Source: Anaeramoeba flamelloides
Lineage: Eukaryota; Metamonada; Anaeramoebidae
DNA: 64,000 bases
Reading direction: 5' to 3'
NCBI GenBank assembly: GCA_027625915.1
Contig: JANTQA010000032.1
Span: 9,486,001 to 9,550,000, forward strand
Shown here piece after piece: positions 53,410-64,000 of the stretch. Positions within the stretch are counted from its first letter, which is position 1. Each line of letters begins with the position of its first letter. The position numbers and the translations under genes are program-made. The notes under the pieces are model-generated. The model searched no databases. It had not been told where the DNA came from and worked only from the letters and a program-made list of their open reading frames with translations.

Positions 53410-56400
53410 AACAACATTTATAACCTGTTATAAAAAAATGAATAAATTTTTATCACATTTTTTTTTTATGTAAAGGGCGTGATAAATTATTTTAGCATAT
53501 ACTATCTCTATTATAAAAAATAAAAATAATTTAACAAGTTGATATTATTTTGGACTATTATAAAAATTTAATTGAATAAAAAAAGAATCCTTATACATTT
53601 CTTTAAAAATTTTGAATTATTAAAAAAATGATAAAAAACTGTGTTAAATAATAAAATAATCATTGATAATCATTTTTTAAACGAGTTATTATTAAATATT
53701 TTCAATTTATTCAGGTATTTTAAAGTTAATTTTTGATCTCTGGTCTCTTGTTCAAATAATATTGTTTATTTTATGTCAATATTGTAAAAAAAAAAAAAAA
53801 CAAAATTAAAAGAAAAAAAAAATAAAAATCAAATATTAATTGAACAAGTCTGTTGGATTAAAAATTTAAATTTTGAAAAAAAAATAATGTTCAAAAATTG
53901 TTTAAATTTTCTAATGAAAAACAATTATTATAGATTTTTTTCAAAATTTAATTTATATTTTTGTTTTCAATAATTATTTAGAATCATATATATATATATA
54001 TTATTGGATTTTAATAAATAGCTAGAACAAATTTTCTATGTAATATAACGATATCTTTTCGAATGAATAAATTAATTATTAATTTTTTTTTCGTTCATGA
54101 TGTTTTTACAACTGCCCTAAATAGTTTTAGTACTGTATGACGTTTTTTATCATACAAGAAGTAAATACATTTAATTTATTTTTTTAAATTATAAATAAGA
54201 AAGTAATTCGGAAAAAAATATTCCTGTTAAACGAACCTTGGGATATTGAAACTTTGGAACAAGAATAACGTTCCTTTCGCTATTTGCGAAAAAAAAAAAT
54301 GAAAAAAAGTAAACCAAACCCCAATATTTAATTTTTCAATTAATTCTATATTTGTTTTAATTCAATTTTTTCTTTATTAAATTAAAATTTGAATCTATAA
54401 ATATATTTATATTCTTAAACAAAATTAGCCATTGAATAAACAAGAAAAATATAAAAGTGTTGAAATAGATGTATGTTCTTTTTTTAAAAAAATTCTAATA
54501 ATATTTGTATATTTATTTTATTTTAAATTTCCCTTATTGGATTATTATTACCAGAGTTTGATCTAGAAATAAAGTATACTATAATTGAAAATAAACAATA
54601 TTAATACTCTGTTATTCTGATGACTCAAAAAAATCTCCCCAATAATATTATTGAAACAATAAATTATTAATTATTTTAAAAATGATCTCAATTAAAAATT
54701 TTCATTTTGGCAATTGTTTTTAAAAATCCTGTTCCAAATCTAAAAATAGCAACTCCAAATAATAGTATTCTGTATTCAAAAATTGATATGTAGATTATTA
54801 TAATGTAATTATATTTGTATTATTGGATTTTAAAAATGAACTCAATAATTATATACGTAACAATATAATTACAAATTGGTTCCATTTTATAAAGCTAGGT
54901 GTAACATCAATATTTTACAAATATGAAAATAATTTGAAAAAATCAATTGATCAATTATTAATTTTTAAAAACAATTGGATTTTTTAGAAACTAATCTACA
55001 CATTGCTACAAATTTTTGTAAGATATTTTTTAACTCGAGAGTCTAAATATTGTAACCCAATCTTTAAATTTGTTAAGAAATACAAATTTTTTTTCAAAGA
55101 TTCTGTGTTTTTTTACTAATATAAGAATCTTATTTAATTGGTGTTATCAAATGTTATTAAGACTTTTTTATTAATTAGATTTTCAGAGAAAAATGAACTA
55201 TGGAGAATTAATATGATTTACTCTAATAACAACAATCATAATATTAGATTTCTTGTAGTAGAGGCTAATTAATCAGATAAGAACTATTATTTTTTTTAGC
55301 CTTATTAAATTCATAAAAATATAAAAATTACAATTTGAAGGAAACAAGAAATATATAAAAAATGTTTGATTTTTTGTTTTATAAACTCTTTTTCAGTTAA
55401 TAGTTCACAGTTTAATTGTATAATTTAGGTAACCTCAAATTTTTTTAGTAAATATCATGAAAACAATTTTCAATTTTTCGATCAAAATTTTTTTTTTACT
55501 TTTTTAGTCAAAGTTTTTTTTTAAATTCATTTTGATCCTTTTTTTTCAAAAGTAAATAAACTTTCATATATCTTAATTTTCCACCCTACATAGTATTTTT
55601 TTAATTTTTGGGGTGTTTATTTTTTTTTTAAAATACTAAAAATTTTGAAATCAAACAAAACTAATTTTATCTATTGAATATTAAAACCTAACTATTCCAT
55701 TTTTATTTTCAATTTTTTTATTCAGTATCTTTTACTTTCTGATCAATTACATAATTTTTCAATTATTAAATAAAAAATGTTGCCAAAATATATTTCATAT
55801 TCTCAACAATCCCTGATTTTGTTCATGTTTTTTTATTAATAATGGATTATTCCTTCAGATCTCAAAAACTGAAAAAAATGATTTATTGTGGTAAAAATAT
55901 TTAAAACAACAATAATAAAGAAAATTTAACCTTCAATTCTTCTTTAACAATTCTGAAATAAGTTACTAACCATTCTCAAAATATCAAAAATTTCTGATTA
56001 GAAAAATTTTCAATATCCTGAACAAATAACTTTATTTTTGAAAATTCTATTTAATAATTATCTAACACAAACAAAATTTCAGAATAAATATCCCAATTTT
56101 TTTTCAATTTTTTTTTATTTTATTTTTAAATCAAAAACAAATCTTTATAGTGTATAGCACTGAATATTAAAATAGGAATTATTTTATTCGAATAGATAAC
56201 TTCAATTTATAAAAATATGTATTTTCAATATTTGATTTTTAATGATCCAATTATTTTGAAATGGAGTTTTTATAAACTCTTTCTCAATGAAAGTTCTCTT
56301 TCCAACAACTCTTCGTTGTTAAATAAACTGATCAAAATTTTCATTCAACTTTCTAAATATATCAACCCAAGAATAGCAAAATAAGTCATCAAACGAACAA

Positions 56401-56650
56401 AGTTCCCACCCAATTCTAAAATAAATTTAGAATTTAAGCTTTTTTTCAGAATTAAAAAATTTGAAAATTTAAATGATTTTAAAATCTTTTCTTAAAAAGC
56501 TGAATGAAAATTTTGTTCCACATATTTTGCAACAAATAGAAAGTTTCCTTTTATTATCTCGAAATCCTAAAATTACAAAAATAAAAACTCATTTTTTATC
56601 ATTTCGAAAAATTGTGAAAAAATAGTCTTCATTTCTCCTTTATTTTTTAT
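53410..56650. other. Long gene-free stretch
   Basis: Over 3 kb of AT-rich sequence with no convincing exon. One short coding-like string (IFLLNEPWDIETLEQE, plus strand) lies near 54210-54265 but is isolated. A short TA run is near 53988. No repeat family from elsewhere in the window was recognised here. Confidence 0.45.
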
Positions 56651-56705
56651 TTTTTTTAGATCCCATTTTCAAAAGTAACTCCCAACATTCTGAACCTTGA
56701 AACAA

Positions 56706-57620
56706 ATGTTAAACTTTTTTCTTGACCAAAATCAAAACCCATCTTTCAATTTACAGAGGCACTACCATGGATCAAGACCACCTGTCGTTTTTGTCTTAAA
56801 TTGGCTTGGCTCCGAAAAACGGCATGTGCAAAAGTATGTTGATCTTTATCGCTCGCTAGGCTTCCCTGCATATGCGGAAATCTCCCCAAGGAGGGCCTTT
56901 GTCTTTGAAGGCTTTTTTGGAAAATCTGTGCATGATCGGATTATAACTGACATCCGATCAAAAAGAATCCGACACAAAACGGACGAAGTGATCTTTCATT
57001 GCATGTCTGGCAATGGGTTCCATTCCTTGGCAAAAATTATCCAAAATGAGCAACACAAATTAAGGAAATTGGAAGAGCTGTACTTGTGGAGAGGTGTGAC
57101 AACACCAAGTGCGCAGTATGATCTCGACCTGGAAAATTTGCTCTTTAGGAACATCAGGGGAATAGTTTTTGATTCTTCGCCCACGCCACCAACTCCTGAC
57201 GTCTTTGCGAGGGGCTTTTCTGAATCGTTTTTAAAATCCAATTTGCTGAAAAAATCGTCACGCTTCATGGCCAAAATGGCACTAAAGTATTGCTCCTCGG
57301 TGATCCAAAATAATGCAAGAAGAATAGCCAAGGCAATGAGAGGGGAACACTTAATTAGGTGCCCGCAATTGTATTTGTATTCCAGAAAGGACAAGCTTGT
57401 GAGTTTGCCCTTTTTAGAAAGCTTTATCGAATCACAAGAAAAATTGGAAATAGAGGTTCACCGTAAAGTTTGGGACGACTCAGATCATGTTCAGCATTAC
57501 CGAAAACACCCAGGCGAATACAAAAAAGCAATTAAAAACTTCTTATCAACGTGCTTCCAAACAGACCCAATCAATTGGAAAACAATAGATCTAAAACACC
57601 AATCCATTTTTTTAGATTGA
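56706..57620 (+). CDS. TMEM53/DUF829 alpha/beta-hydrolase-like protein
   Basis: This single-exon frame of 304 residues starts at the first in-frame ATG after a TGA at 56691-56693. It shows the DUF829 layout: the strand PPVVFVLNWLGSEKRHVQKY (25-44), GFPAYAEIS, and the nucleophile elbow HCMSGNGFHSLA with Ser101 (the family usually has HxFSNGG). A substrate-cap region follows with FDSSPTPPTPDVFARGF, then the acid YSRKDKLV (Asp229) and DDSDHVQHYRKHPGEY (His261). Ser, Asp and His are all present, so catalysis is possible. Animal members sit in the nuclear envelope; no clear membrane segment is seen here. Its base composition is noticeably less AT-rich than any other gene in the window. A TTTTTTTTAG acceptor-like site at about 56660 suggests a spliced 5' leader. 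Confidence 0.85.
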   Translation: MLNFFLDQNQNPSFNLQRHYHGSRPPVVFVLNWLGSEKRHVQKYVDLYRSLGFPAYAEISPRRAFVFEGFFGKSVHDRIITDIRSKRIRHKTDEVIFHCMSGNGFHSLAKIIQNEQHKLRKLEELYLWRGVTTPSAQYDLDLENLLFRNIRGIVFDSSPTPPTPDVFARGFSESFLKSNLLKKSSRFMAKMALKYCSSVIQNNARRIAKAMRGEHLIRCPQLYLYSRKDKLVSLPFLESFIESQEKLEIEVHRKVWDDSDHVQHYRKHPGEYKKAIKNFLSTCFQTDPINWKTIDLKHQSIFLD

Positions 57621-57647
57621 CTGTGTTCAAAAACAACAAAAAATTTA

Positions 57648-57845
57648 CAATAAGTTCCACTTTAAGACACAAACTTTCAATGAAATTTAAGACACAAAAA
57701 AAAACCCAAACTAAGGAACAAAATTCAAATTCTAGTGAAAATAATTTGTAAAAAAAAAAAATTCCAAATAAATGTGACTAAATTTGAGATTTTTTTGAGA
57801 ATTAAATTTCGTTGAACATTTGAGTCTTAAAAGTGGAACTGACTG
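57648..57845. mobile_element. Family D palindromic MITE just after the hydrolase gene
   Basis: CAATAAGTTCCACTTTAAGA at the left and AAAAGTGGAACTGACTG at the right, TA on both sides, with internal arms matching 41564-41758. It starts 28 bp after the TGA of the TMEM53-like gene, so it must lie in that gene's 3' UTR or immediate flank. Confidence 0.8.
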
Positions 57846-57859
57846 TAATTCATTTTTGA

Positions 57860-58015
57860 ATACACCTGTTTTATTATTTTTGGCTGCTTAAAAGAGACCT
57901 ATTGAACGAAACACAACCAGTCTATTTTTTTGGAACCACAAGTATTTATTGCATACTCTTTAATTATGAGAATCCAAATGTCATGAAGTACAAGCCATTG
58001 TTGAATTAAAATCAA
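57860..58015. other. Coding-like patch on both strands
   Basis: The plus strand reads LLKRDLLNETQPVYFFGTTS and continues YCILFNYENPNVMKYKPLLN to a stop. The minus strand also reads as protein (QQWLVLHDIWILIIKEYAIN). Neither has a start or domain. It could be 3' UTR of the downstream minus-strand exon or decayed coding DNA. Confidence 0.25.
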
Positions 58016-58095
58016 TTACTCATAGACTTCTTCTCCTTTTACATCAAAAATCCCTTGGCCTATGTTGAGTGTATCAGATAAACAACACAAACCCG
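58016..58095 (-). CDS. Probable last exon of an unidentified minus-strand gene
   Basis: After an AG at 58097-58096 the frame reads GLCCLSDTLNIGQGIFDVKG, then EEVYE and TAA (58018-58016). The composition is strongly coding-like, and the acidic end looks like a true C-terminus. Upstream exons were not identified with confidence in 58100-59000. The protein is not recognised. Confidence 0.4.
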
Positions 58096-58486
58096 CTTTT
58101 GTTAATTTTTTTTTTTGTTTTTTCGGTTCGTTCAATAACGATGTTCATGAAAAAATTACAGATTTTTCAAAAAGACTTATTAATTACAAAAGTATTATTA
58201 TTCATGTAATTTAACTATTTGGTTGAGTTTCAGAAATATCTTTTTTTCCTTTACTGTTTTTTTTATTATGATTTTAGAGGATTGATATTTTTTTGATATA
58301 TTTCTTAGCAGTAAGAGAGAATACAAAAAAAATTTGATCTTTTTTTTTCAAAAATATTTTGTTTCTCCATAAATAAATTATGTTAGATTTTTCACTTTTT
58401 TTTAGGAGGTTTGCACAGTTTACCATTTTTGAAAAATTTTAATTGAGACAACTTTACTGAAAAATTTTTTTTGTGGGCCCACAGGA

Positions 58487-58564
58487 TATTGAAAATTGGA
58501 AACCAAAAAATTGGTTCATTGCTCTATTTGTGAAAAGAAATACAAACCAAAGTAAACCAGAGTG
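58487..58564 (+). CDS. Possible isolated plus-strand exon
   Basis: GGGCCCACAG resembles a splice acceptor and is followed by DIENWKPKNWFIALFVKRNT, then NQSKPE and a stop. A second coding-like stretch (LDREHCSWGTIEINHRTNQK) lies at about 58635-58700, ending before a GTGTGT. No gene model joins them. Confidence 0.2.
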
Positions 58565-58989
58565 AAATCATTAAATTTTTCAATTTTTTTGGTTTTGTTG
58601 GATTGTATTTTGAATTTTATTAAATTATCTTTTGGATCGAGAGCATTGTTCATGGGGAACAATTGAAATTAATCATCGAACAAACCAAAAAATAGACCTG
58701 AGGAGGTGTGTATTTGAAATATTTTTTATTTTTCTCAAAGACCAAATAAGACGGATCACCTTTACAATAAACTTTTGAAAATAAAGAATGAAAAAAAATT
58801 TTTTCAATATTATTTTCGTAGATTTTTTTTTACTTTATCTTCTTAATTTAGATGAGTACAAACAAGTCACTAACCCTTGATTTCTCAGGACATTACTCTT
58901 CTTATTATTTTTTACCAAACATCATTTTACAAATTTGCTTTTAAGTTGTTTGAGTTCCTTATCTTGTAGTTTTTTTTTTTTTGTTTTTT

Positions 58990-59290
58990 TCTGTGGTTGG
59001 GAAAGGTAAAAGGAATAAAATATCATTATAAGAATTGATACACTTATTTATGATCAGATCTTAAACAAAAAAACTTGATCTGATCAGATCTTGAAAGAAT
59101 TGAAATGGACTTATTCAACCGAAGAGAACTGAAGGTAACTGCAGCAATTTGAAAATGTACTGAAGTTAACTCAATCAAACTTTCTGTACACTCTGTCTAA
59201 TCATTAATTGGACTAGGTTTTTACTGTTGAATTGGTATTTTCGACTGGGATTTTGCGAAAACAAGATTTGTGAAACTTTCATAAAAATAA
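58990..59290 (-). repeat. Family L repeat, copy 2
   Basis: It aligns with 36290-36600 (CGCAAAATCCCAGT, AACTTCAGTA, GAATAAGTCCATTTCAATT, AAGATCTGATC). The 49-residue frame of the first copy is broken here. Confidence 0.5.
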
Positions 59291-59559
59291 AAAAATAAAA
59301 AGAAAAAAAAACAAAACAACTTAAAAGATATTTTTGAAAACCAATTTATATTCTAAAAAAAAACTACATATTATATATTTAACCTATCTATAAAGTTCTA
59401 AATTATAACTTAGAAAAATAATCTATTTTATTTGATCTATAATTATTTAAATATTTAGATCTCTTTTATAAAAACAAATTATAGTGGCTATAAAAAAAAA
59501 AAAGACACAAAATGAAACAACCACTCACCCATTCAACACTCCAGGTATAAAAAAAACTT

Positions 59560-60115
59560 TTTAATTAAGTTTTTATTTTTTTTTTATTATTTTTTCAATC
59601 TGTTTCCTTTCTTTCTCGTTTTCTTGTCTTTATGAAATAAAAAAATTTTCTTTTCATTTTTCAAAGAATACATATCCTCTGAGCTATAATTTTGCGACCG
59701 TCTATCGAGGATAAAAAACTCTAAATCCAAGTTTAGAGTTTACCAAAGTGTCGCCAAGTTCCGTAGAGTGCTGTAGAGTGTATATCTTTTCCAGAATTCA
59801 AAAGAAAAGAGAAAAATCAAATATTTTATTCAATTCTTTTAAATTCTAGAAAACCTAAAGGCCGTTTTCTTGTATTTTTCTTAATTAAAAGATAATTTAA
59901 TAAACTTTCAATTTATTTCTAAAAATATAAAAAAATTTAAGGGATGTTTTCTTGAGATTGACAAGAATTGAGTAAAATTAAAAATCCACAAAAATCTTTT
60001 AATTTTTGGAAAAGCTAACAGCAGTTTTCTTGAGTTTTTCAGTTTTATTTATAGAATTTATTGATTTTTTTATAAAACAGAAAAATCAAGAAAACTTAAC
60101 TTTCCCTACACTACC
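59560..60115. repeat. Family C hairpin-chain repeat, copy 2
   Basis: Its left portion (TTAATTAAGTTTTTATTTTT, TATCCTCTGAGCTATAATT, GTTCCGTAGAGTGC) is colinear with 7190-7410. It is followed by hairpin modules near 59795-59850 and 59880-60090. It has no internal foldback, so it shows the unsplit arrangement of at least the left part. Confidence 0.65.
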
Positions 60116-61480
60116 AGTGGTACAAAAGCCTTATAAAAATTTCAGCGAATTCTCAAACCTTACATTTTTTCTTTAAAATGTAACTAAAATAACTGAATCC
60201 CGAGTAGATAATCCCAGTAAAAAAAAAAAAACATATGTTTTTTTTTCTTCTTTTTCTGAGACACCTTGGGTTAAGTAATCAATAGTATATTTATAGTAAA
60301 ATATATTTGAATGGTAAACTTCATACTCTTTTTAGTAAATTTTAACTAATGAGTTCAATTTTTATTTCTTTATAGAAAGGAGTAATTAAAGAAAAATCAT
60401 CAAATAAAAAAAAGAGAAGAAGAAAAATAATTAAAATATATATATAAAATAAATTTATCATTTTCATGACCAATTAAAAACTATACACGTCCTGAATACA
60501 GGAGGAGCAAAAACCCGATAGAAAGATTATTGATTATAGATAAAAATTCCACAAACTGTGATTAATAAATTGGTATTCCACGACTCTCAAATAATGAATT
60601 CAATTTGTAGGAGAAAATTTAATAGAATATTTAGCAAATTTATGGTTTTTTAATTTTTTTTTATCTAGTAGGATAACCAAACCAAATTTCAAAATTAGTG
60701 GCAATCTTCTTTTTCAAATACCAAGAGTAATAGCAAAGATATTGAAAATTAATTCTTTTTTTGAAAAAAACTTTAATACTACACTACAAGGAAAATTTAA
60801 ATACCGAAAATTAAAGTTAGCCAAAACTATATATTGGATTTCAGTTATACTTCTTTTATAAATGATTTTTTTCAAATTTATCATAATTTTATGTAATAAA
60901 AAAAGATAGCTATTAAACTCATGAAAATTCGAATACCCCCATTTTCAAAAAGACCGACTTTTGGAAAAAACACCCATTTTTGGGGTATTTTTTTATTGGA
61001 AAAAGTTGAAATGAATTAATTTTTGATTGAACATTAAGATTGAAAAAAGAATAAATGTTAAAGCAATTTGCAGAAAATAATTGGGAATATATATAAAAAC
61101 TCAAACATGGAAAAAAATAAAATGATAAAAAATATTCCAAAAACAGATAAAAAATCAGAATTTCAATTTAATTTAACAATATCTTTTGATTGAAATATGT
61201 TGTGCTCTGTTAAAATAGAAAAATATGTTTTTTTTAGACTATTAAAAAAATACTTGAAAATTATCTCTCTACTAAGTCAATTAAAAAATTCAAAACTTTT
61301 ACAATTAAAAATGAAAAAAATATTACTGAAAAATTTCATTTTTTTTTTCAATTCCTATTAATATCTATTAAAGTTGTAAACCTTTTTGAAAATTGTTATG
61401 TATAATAATGTTTATTATATAAGTGTATTTCAAAAATACCAAATTTAGAGATTTTTTTTTGAAAAAATTTTCCTTGTCTT
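60116..61480. other. Gene-free stretch
   Basis: No supported gene. TTTTTCAAATACCAAGAG at about 60712 resembles a family K terminus, with a possible partner GGTATTCCAC near 60571. The rest is AT-rich. Confidence 0.4.
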
Positions 61481-61481
61481 G

Positions 61482-61644
61482 TGGTATTTGAATAATAAAA
61501 TGATAAAAGTTTTCCTGAATTTTCCTTTTTAAAGCAGAACCACAATCACCAAATTTCAACCTACTTCTTTGAGAACTTTATTTAATAAAGAAAAATATAG
61601 CAAAGGGAGAGAATATTTTTTCCTGAATTATAATTCAAATACCA
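61482..61644. mobile_element. Family K MITE, copy 2
   Basis: TGGTATTTGAATAATAAAAT at the left pairs with the right end ATTATAATTCAAATACCA. The interior CAACCTACTTCTTTGAG matches the K copy at 29729-29891 (CAACCTACTTCGTTTGG). Both are 163 bp. Confidence 0.7.
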
Positions 61645-62013
61645 AGATGTGATCTTTCATTTTTAGACATTTCAAATATAATAGTATAACTTCAAGAAAC
61701 CAATAAGATATTCAATTATTGTTTTTTGATTTCGTTGATTAATTAATATGTAACCTTACGAGAAAAGGGAAAGTATGGATTTTTATCTTTGTAACAAAGT
61801 TTTGATTTATCTGTAGGGATTCTTTTCGAAATAGTACTTCAAGCAAAGAAGAACTAAAAATCAATTGTTAACCCAATTTTCCAATTGGGACAAATTAAAA
61901 ACCCAAATTCAAACAAAGAGAGTACATCTTTCCAAAAAAAAAATACCAATAAAATAAAAACAATTCAAAACCTGAAATTTCATTTTTTTTTTTTTTTTTT
62001 TGAAATTTTACTT

Positions 62014-62556
62014 ATGGCACAATACACCACAACCCAATTCAAAGAACACTTTCTAACATTAGGGTTAAATCTAAAAATAGCATGGTTAAATACACAATTA
62101 GAAAATATGAAAAACAAAAACAATCTTTCCTTTGATGAGATTGTTGGCAATCTATTCCATAAAATGTTAATCTCCGATCTTGGGGTTATAAGCCTTGGGC
62201 TACTACCACAGAATTGTGAATTGTTAAATGAAAAACAACTTGAAAAAAGAACGATTCTTCAAGTTAACAGAATGATTAATATTGGGACAAAGCATAAAAA
62301 AAAAGAAAAAGAAACAAAACACCGTTGTTTAAAATTTTTGCTAACAGATGGCATTCAAGAAATGTCTGGGTTTGAATATCACCGAATTCCTACAATCAAA
62401 ATTGACGACGACAACAATATTCCTGGATTTAAAGTTGTTGTTACCAATACAGAGATAAGACACGGTCACTTTTTACTTTCGCAAAATAATTGTAAAAAAC
62501 TAGGCGGATATGTTCAGTCATTGAAAGATCTAAGAATGAACCAACAACAGCTTTAA
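62014..62556 (+). CDS. RMI1: RMI1-like OB-fold protein (BLM/TOP3 partner)
   Basis: The 180-residue frame starts at the first ATG after a T tract. The order matches the RMI1 N-terminal region: a helical part with SFDEIVGNLFHKMLISDLGV, then a basic-interrupted OB fold. That fold is RTILQVNRMINIGTK (79-93), RCLKFLLTDGIQEMSGFEYH (104-123), PGFKVVVTNTEIRHGHFLLS (137-156), and LGGYV at 163-167. The segment LTDGIQEMSGFEY corresponds to the conserved TDG...GxEYxxI of RMI1. This protein stabilises topoisomerase III and, with a BLM-type helicase, dissolves double Holliday junctions in the nucleus. At 180 residues it is shorter than yeast Rmi1 (241) and lacks the second OB fold of animal RMI1. An upstream extension in the same frame begins without ATG and is poly-F, so it was rejected. 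Confidence 0.85.
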   Translation: MAQYTTTQFKEHFLTLGLNLKIAWLNTQLENMKNKNNLSFDEIVGNLFHKMLISDLGVISLGLLPQNCELLNEKQLEKRTILQVNRMINIGTKHKKKEKETKHRCLKFLLTDGIQEMSGFEYHRIPTIKIDDDNNIPGFKVVVTNTEIRHGHFLLSQNNCKKLGGYVQSLKDLRMNQQQL

Positions 62557-63639
62557 AAGCAACGAAAAAGATCAATAATAATTCTTATTAACAAAATTAA
62601 CAATACCTTTACTCTTATTACGAGCCAATCCTAGTATTTTACTTTTAAATACTGTAAAAACAAATTTTAGTTAGCCTGAACAAAAATTGATTTCTAAAAA
62701 TTTTACGTTTTTTTTTAATAAATTTGTTCCAAAAATATGAAACTTTTAGGTTGATCCAAACGAGAAAGTGAAACTCGACAATATATTTCTTTTTTTAAAC
62801 GACAACAGATATGAATTAATAAAAGAATAAAAATATTTGAGGAAGAAACAGAAATTCAAAAATCAAAAATAATTCTCCAAAAATCAAAAAAACAAAAACA
62901 ACTCCCAAACATTTTTATTCGATCGTTAAATTGTTTTTTTGCTAGTGGAAACCTCAGGTTTGTTAACAAGAAACCTTCCCGTCATGGATAAACTCAAAAA
63001 GTTTTTTAGTTTTTTCTGGACAAAATGACAAATTTCGTAAAAAAACTTTTAATTTTCAGAAATCGATTTTTTGGGTGTGTTTAGACCTGATTTTTTTGAC
63101 ATCTAAATTTAACCTAGATAAGTCGGAATTAAGGATCTCATTTTCTTTGAATAAACTCTTCACAAAAGATAAACTAGCTACTTTTGAGTTTCAAGTCGGA
63201 ATTAGAAGAAAATAAAAACATTTTAGAATTAAATCTAAGAAAATGATATACACGTTATCCCACCAATTAAAATCCAAAATAACTGCATTTCACAGCAGAA
63301 TCATATTAAAGGTGCAATAAAGAAATGCCGAAATATTGATCGATCTTGTGATTTATGGAAATGAATACTTGAAGGTACTTTTTAAAATAGCTTTGTCAAC
63401 AATTAATATTTTCTTCAGCTTTAGAATTTGTACATTAATTGTGAATGTATAGCAAACTGGATAAAAATAAGATAATTGTTTAAAAATTTGAATCAAATAT
63501 ATCCAATTTTTCAAATTTGGAATCTTTTACAACACACCCGAAAAGACAAATAATACAACAATAAAATAGTTTTTATTCTCTATGCTTATTTTAAATTTTT
63601 TTTTTTTTTTTTTTTTTATTATAAATGGAGGAAATTAAT
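62557..63639. other. Gene-free stretch downstream of RMI1
   Basis: No gene or family repeat recognised. TATTGATCGATC at 63341 is a half-kept copy of the palindrome found in B elements. Confidence 0.4.
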
Positions 63640-63830
63640 TTCCTCTTACAGCTGTTAGGTTTTCCATAATTTAAAAGAATTGAGTTGAATCTGTGATTTT
63701 ACTCATTTTTTTTTTGAATTATGGCTAATTGCTGTCAGGTTTTTTTTTAATTTCTGAAATAAAAAGAAAATTTCAAAAATTTTCAGTTTATTTCTGAAAT
63801 TAAAAAAGTACCTAGGCACTCTAAAGAAAT
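63640..63830. repeat. Family C hairpin repeat, end fragment
   Basis: Two hairpin modules are present: AATTTAAAAGAATTGAG with a GATTTTACTC centre near 63670-63720, and TTTCTGAAATAAAAAGAAAA with its mirror near 63750-63800. The AGTACCTAGGCACTCTA end near 63806 is the inverse of the GAGTGCCTAGGT found at 7397. Confidence 0.6.
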
Positions 63831-63965
63831 TGATGGAACTTCCCTAATTTCTAAATTTTTGTTTAGAAATTTCAATAAAGAGTCATAATTTTCTTTATCA
63901 TTAACTAATGATAAAATAAATATCGATTCTTTATTTTGAATAATATCAAGAATATAATTCTTCAT
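63783..63965 (-). CDS. Possible 5' exon running into repeat C
   Basis: From ATG 63965 the minus strand reads MKNYILDIIQNKESIFILSL, then VNDKENYDSLLKFLNKNL, a plausible helical N-terminus. The last 15 or so codons are family C sequence, so the exon is either truncated by the repeat or spliced before it. Unknown protein. Confidence 0.3.
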   Translation of the reverse strand: MKNYILDIIQNKESIFILSLVNDKENYDSLLKFLNKNLEIREVPSISLECLGTFLISEIN

Positions 63966-64000
63966 TACTTTTACTTAATTTGAATTAAATCTTTAATCCA

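Noticed and set aside
60919-61140. Phe/Ser-rich minus-strand ORF
   Set aside because: Low-complexity translation of AT-rich DNA, no domain.

Overview
The window is very AT-rich (about 75-80% A+T by eye) nuclear DNA from a protist with sparse genes, GT-AG introns, canonical stop codons and many low-complexity tracts inside proteins (EK, QT and NK runs). This style recalls lineages such as Anaeramoeba or dictyostelid-like amoebae. No marker fixes the taxon, so this is an inference. No bacterial, organellar, rRNA or clear tRNA sequence was seen.

Five genes are recognised with good confidence. They are a heterotrimeric G-protein alpha subunit on the minus strand, rebuilt here from six exons (27726 to 19486, 353 codons); S-adenosylmethionine synthetase on the minus strand (three exons, 38514 to 36874); a RING-finger protein (33757 to 33209, minus); a TMEM53/DUF829 alpha/beta-hydrolase (56706-57620, plus); and a short RMI1 homologue, the OB-fold partner of BLM/TOP3 (62014-62556, plus). 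Weaker or partial genes are an RRM exon at the left edge (215-460), a QT-rich protein (5526-6629), a PH-domain protein (14317-15578), an unknown basic protein (48104-48850) and several single exons. The genes do not form a common pathway; they are housekeeping, signalling and DNA-repair genes scattered between repeats.

Most of the rest is a graveyard of small DNA transposons and repeats, which I group into lettered families. A (three copies) is a degenerate 1.1-1.2 kb repeat with coding-like remains. B (six copies) is a roughly 540 bp element with Tc1-like ends. C is a long repeat built from chains of short hairpins. D is a 195 bp full palindrome with TA target sites (five copies, clustered at 40-44 kb). 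E, J, K, L, M, N and G are further families with inverted ends. There is also one degenerate Tc1/mariner element with recognisable transposase (3314-4379) and one degenerate LINE reverse transcriptase (18680-19000).

Layout: 0-5 kb RRM exon and nested A/M/B/Tc1 repeats; 5.5-6.6 kb QT-rich gene; 7.1-13.6 kb hairpin repeat C with a nested foldback, paired B elements and a second foldback; 14.3-15.6 kb PH gene; 18.7-19 kb LINE; 19.5-27.7 kb G-alpha gene with two introns over 3 kb packed with repeats; 29-33 kb J/K, M and B elements; 33.2-38.5 kb RING and SAM synthetase genes; 39-47.6 kb MITE-rich; 48-48.9 kb unknown gene; 50-53.4 kb A copy and an E element with nested insertions; 56.7-62.6 kb TMEM53-like and RMI1 genes, with repeats between and after them.

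No CRISPR, toxin system or obvious new enzymatic system is visible. The most unusual things are the hairpin-chain repeat C, the head-to-head MITE pair at 46.7-47.6 kb, and the insertion histories that can be read from filled versus empty paralogous sites.
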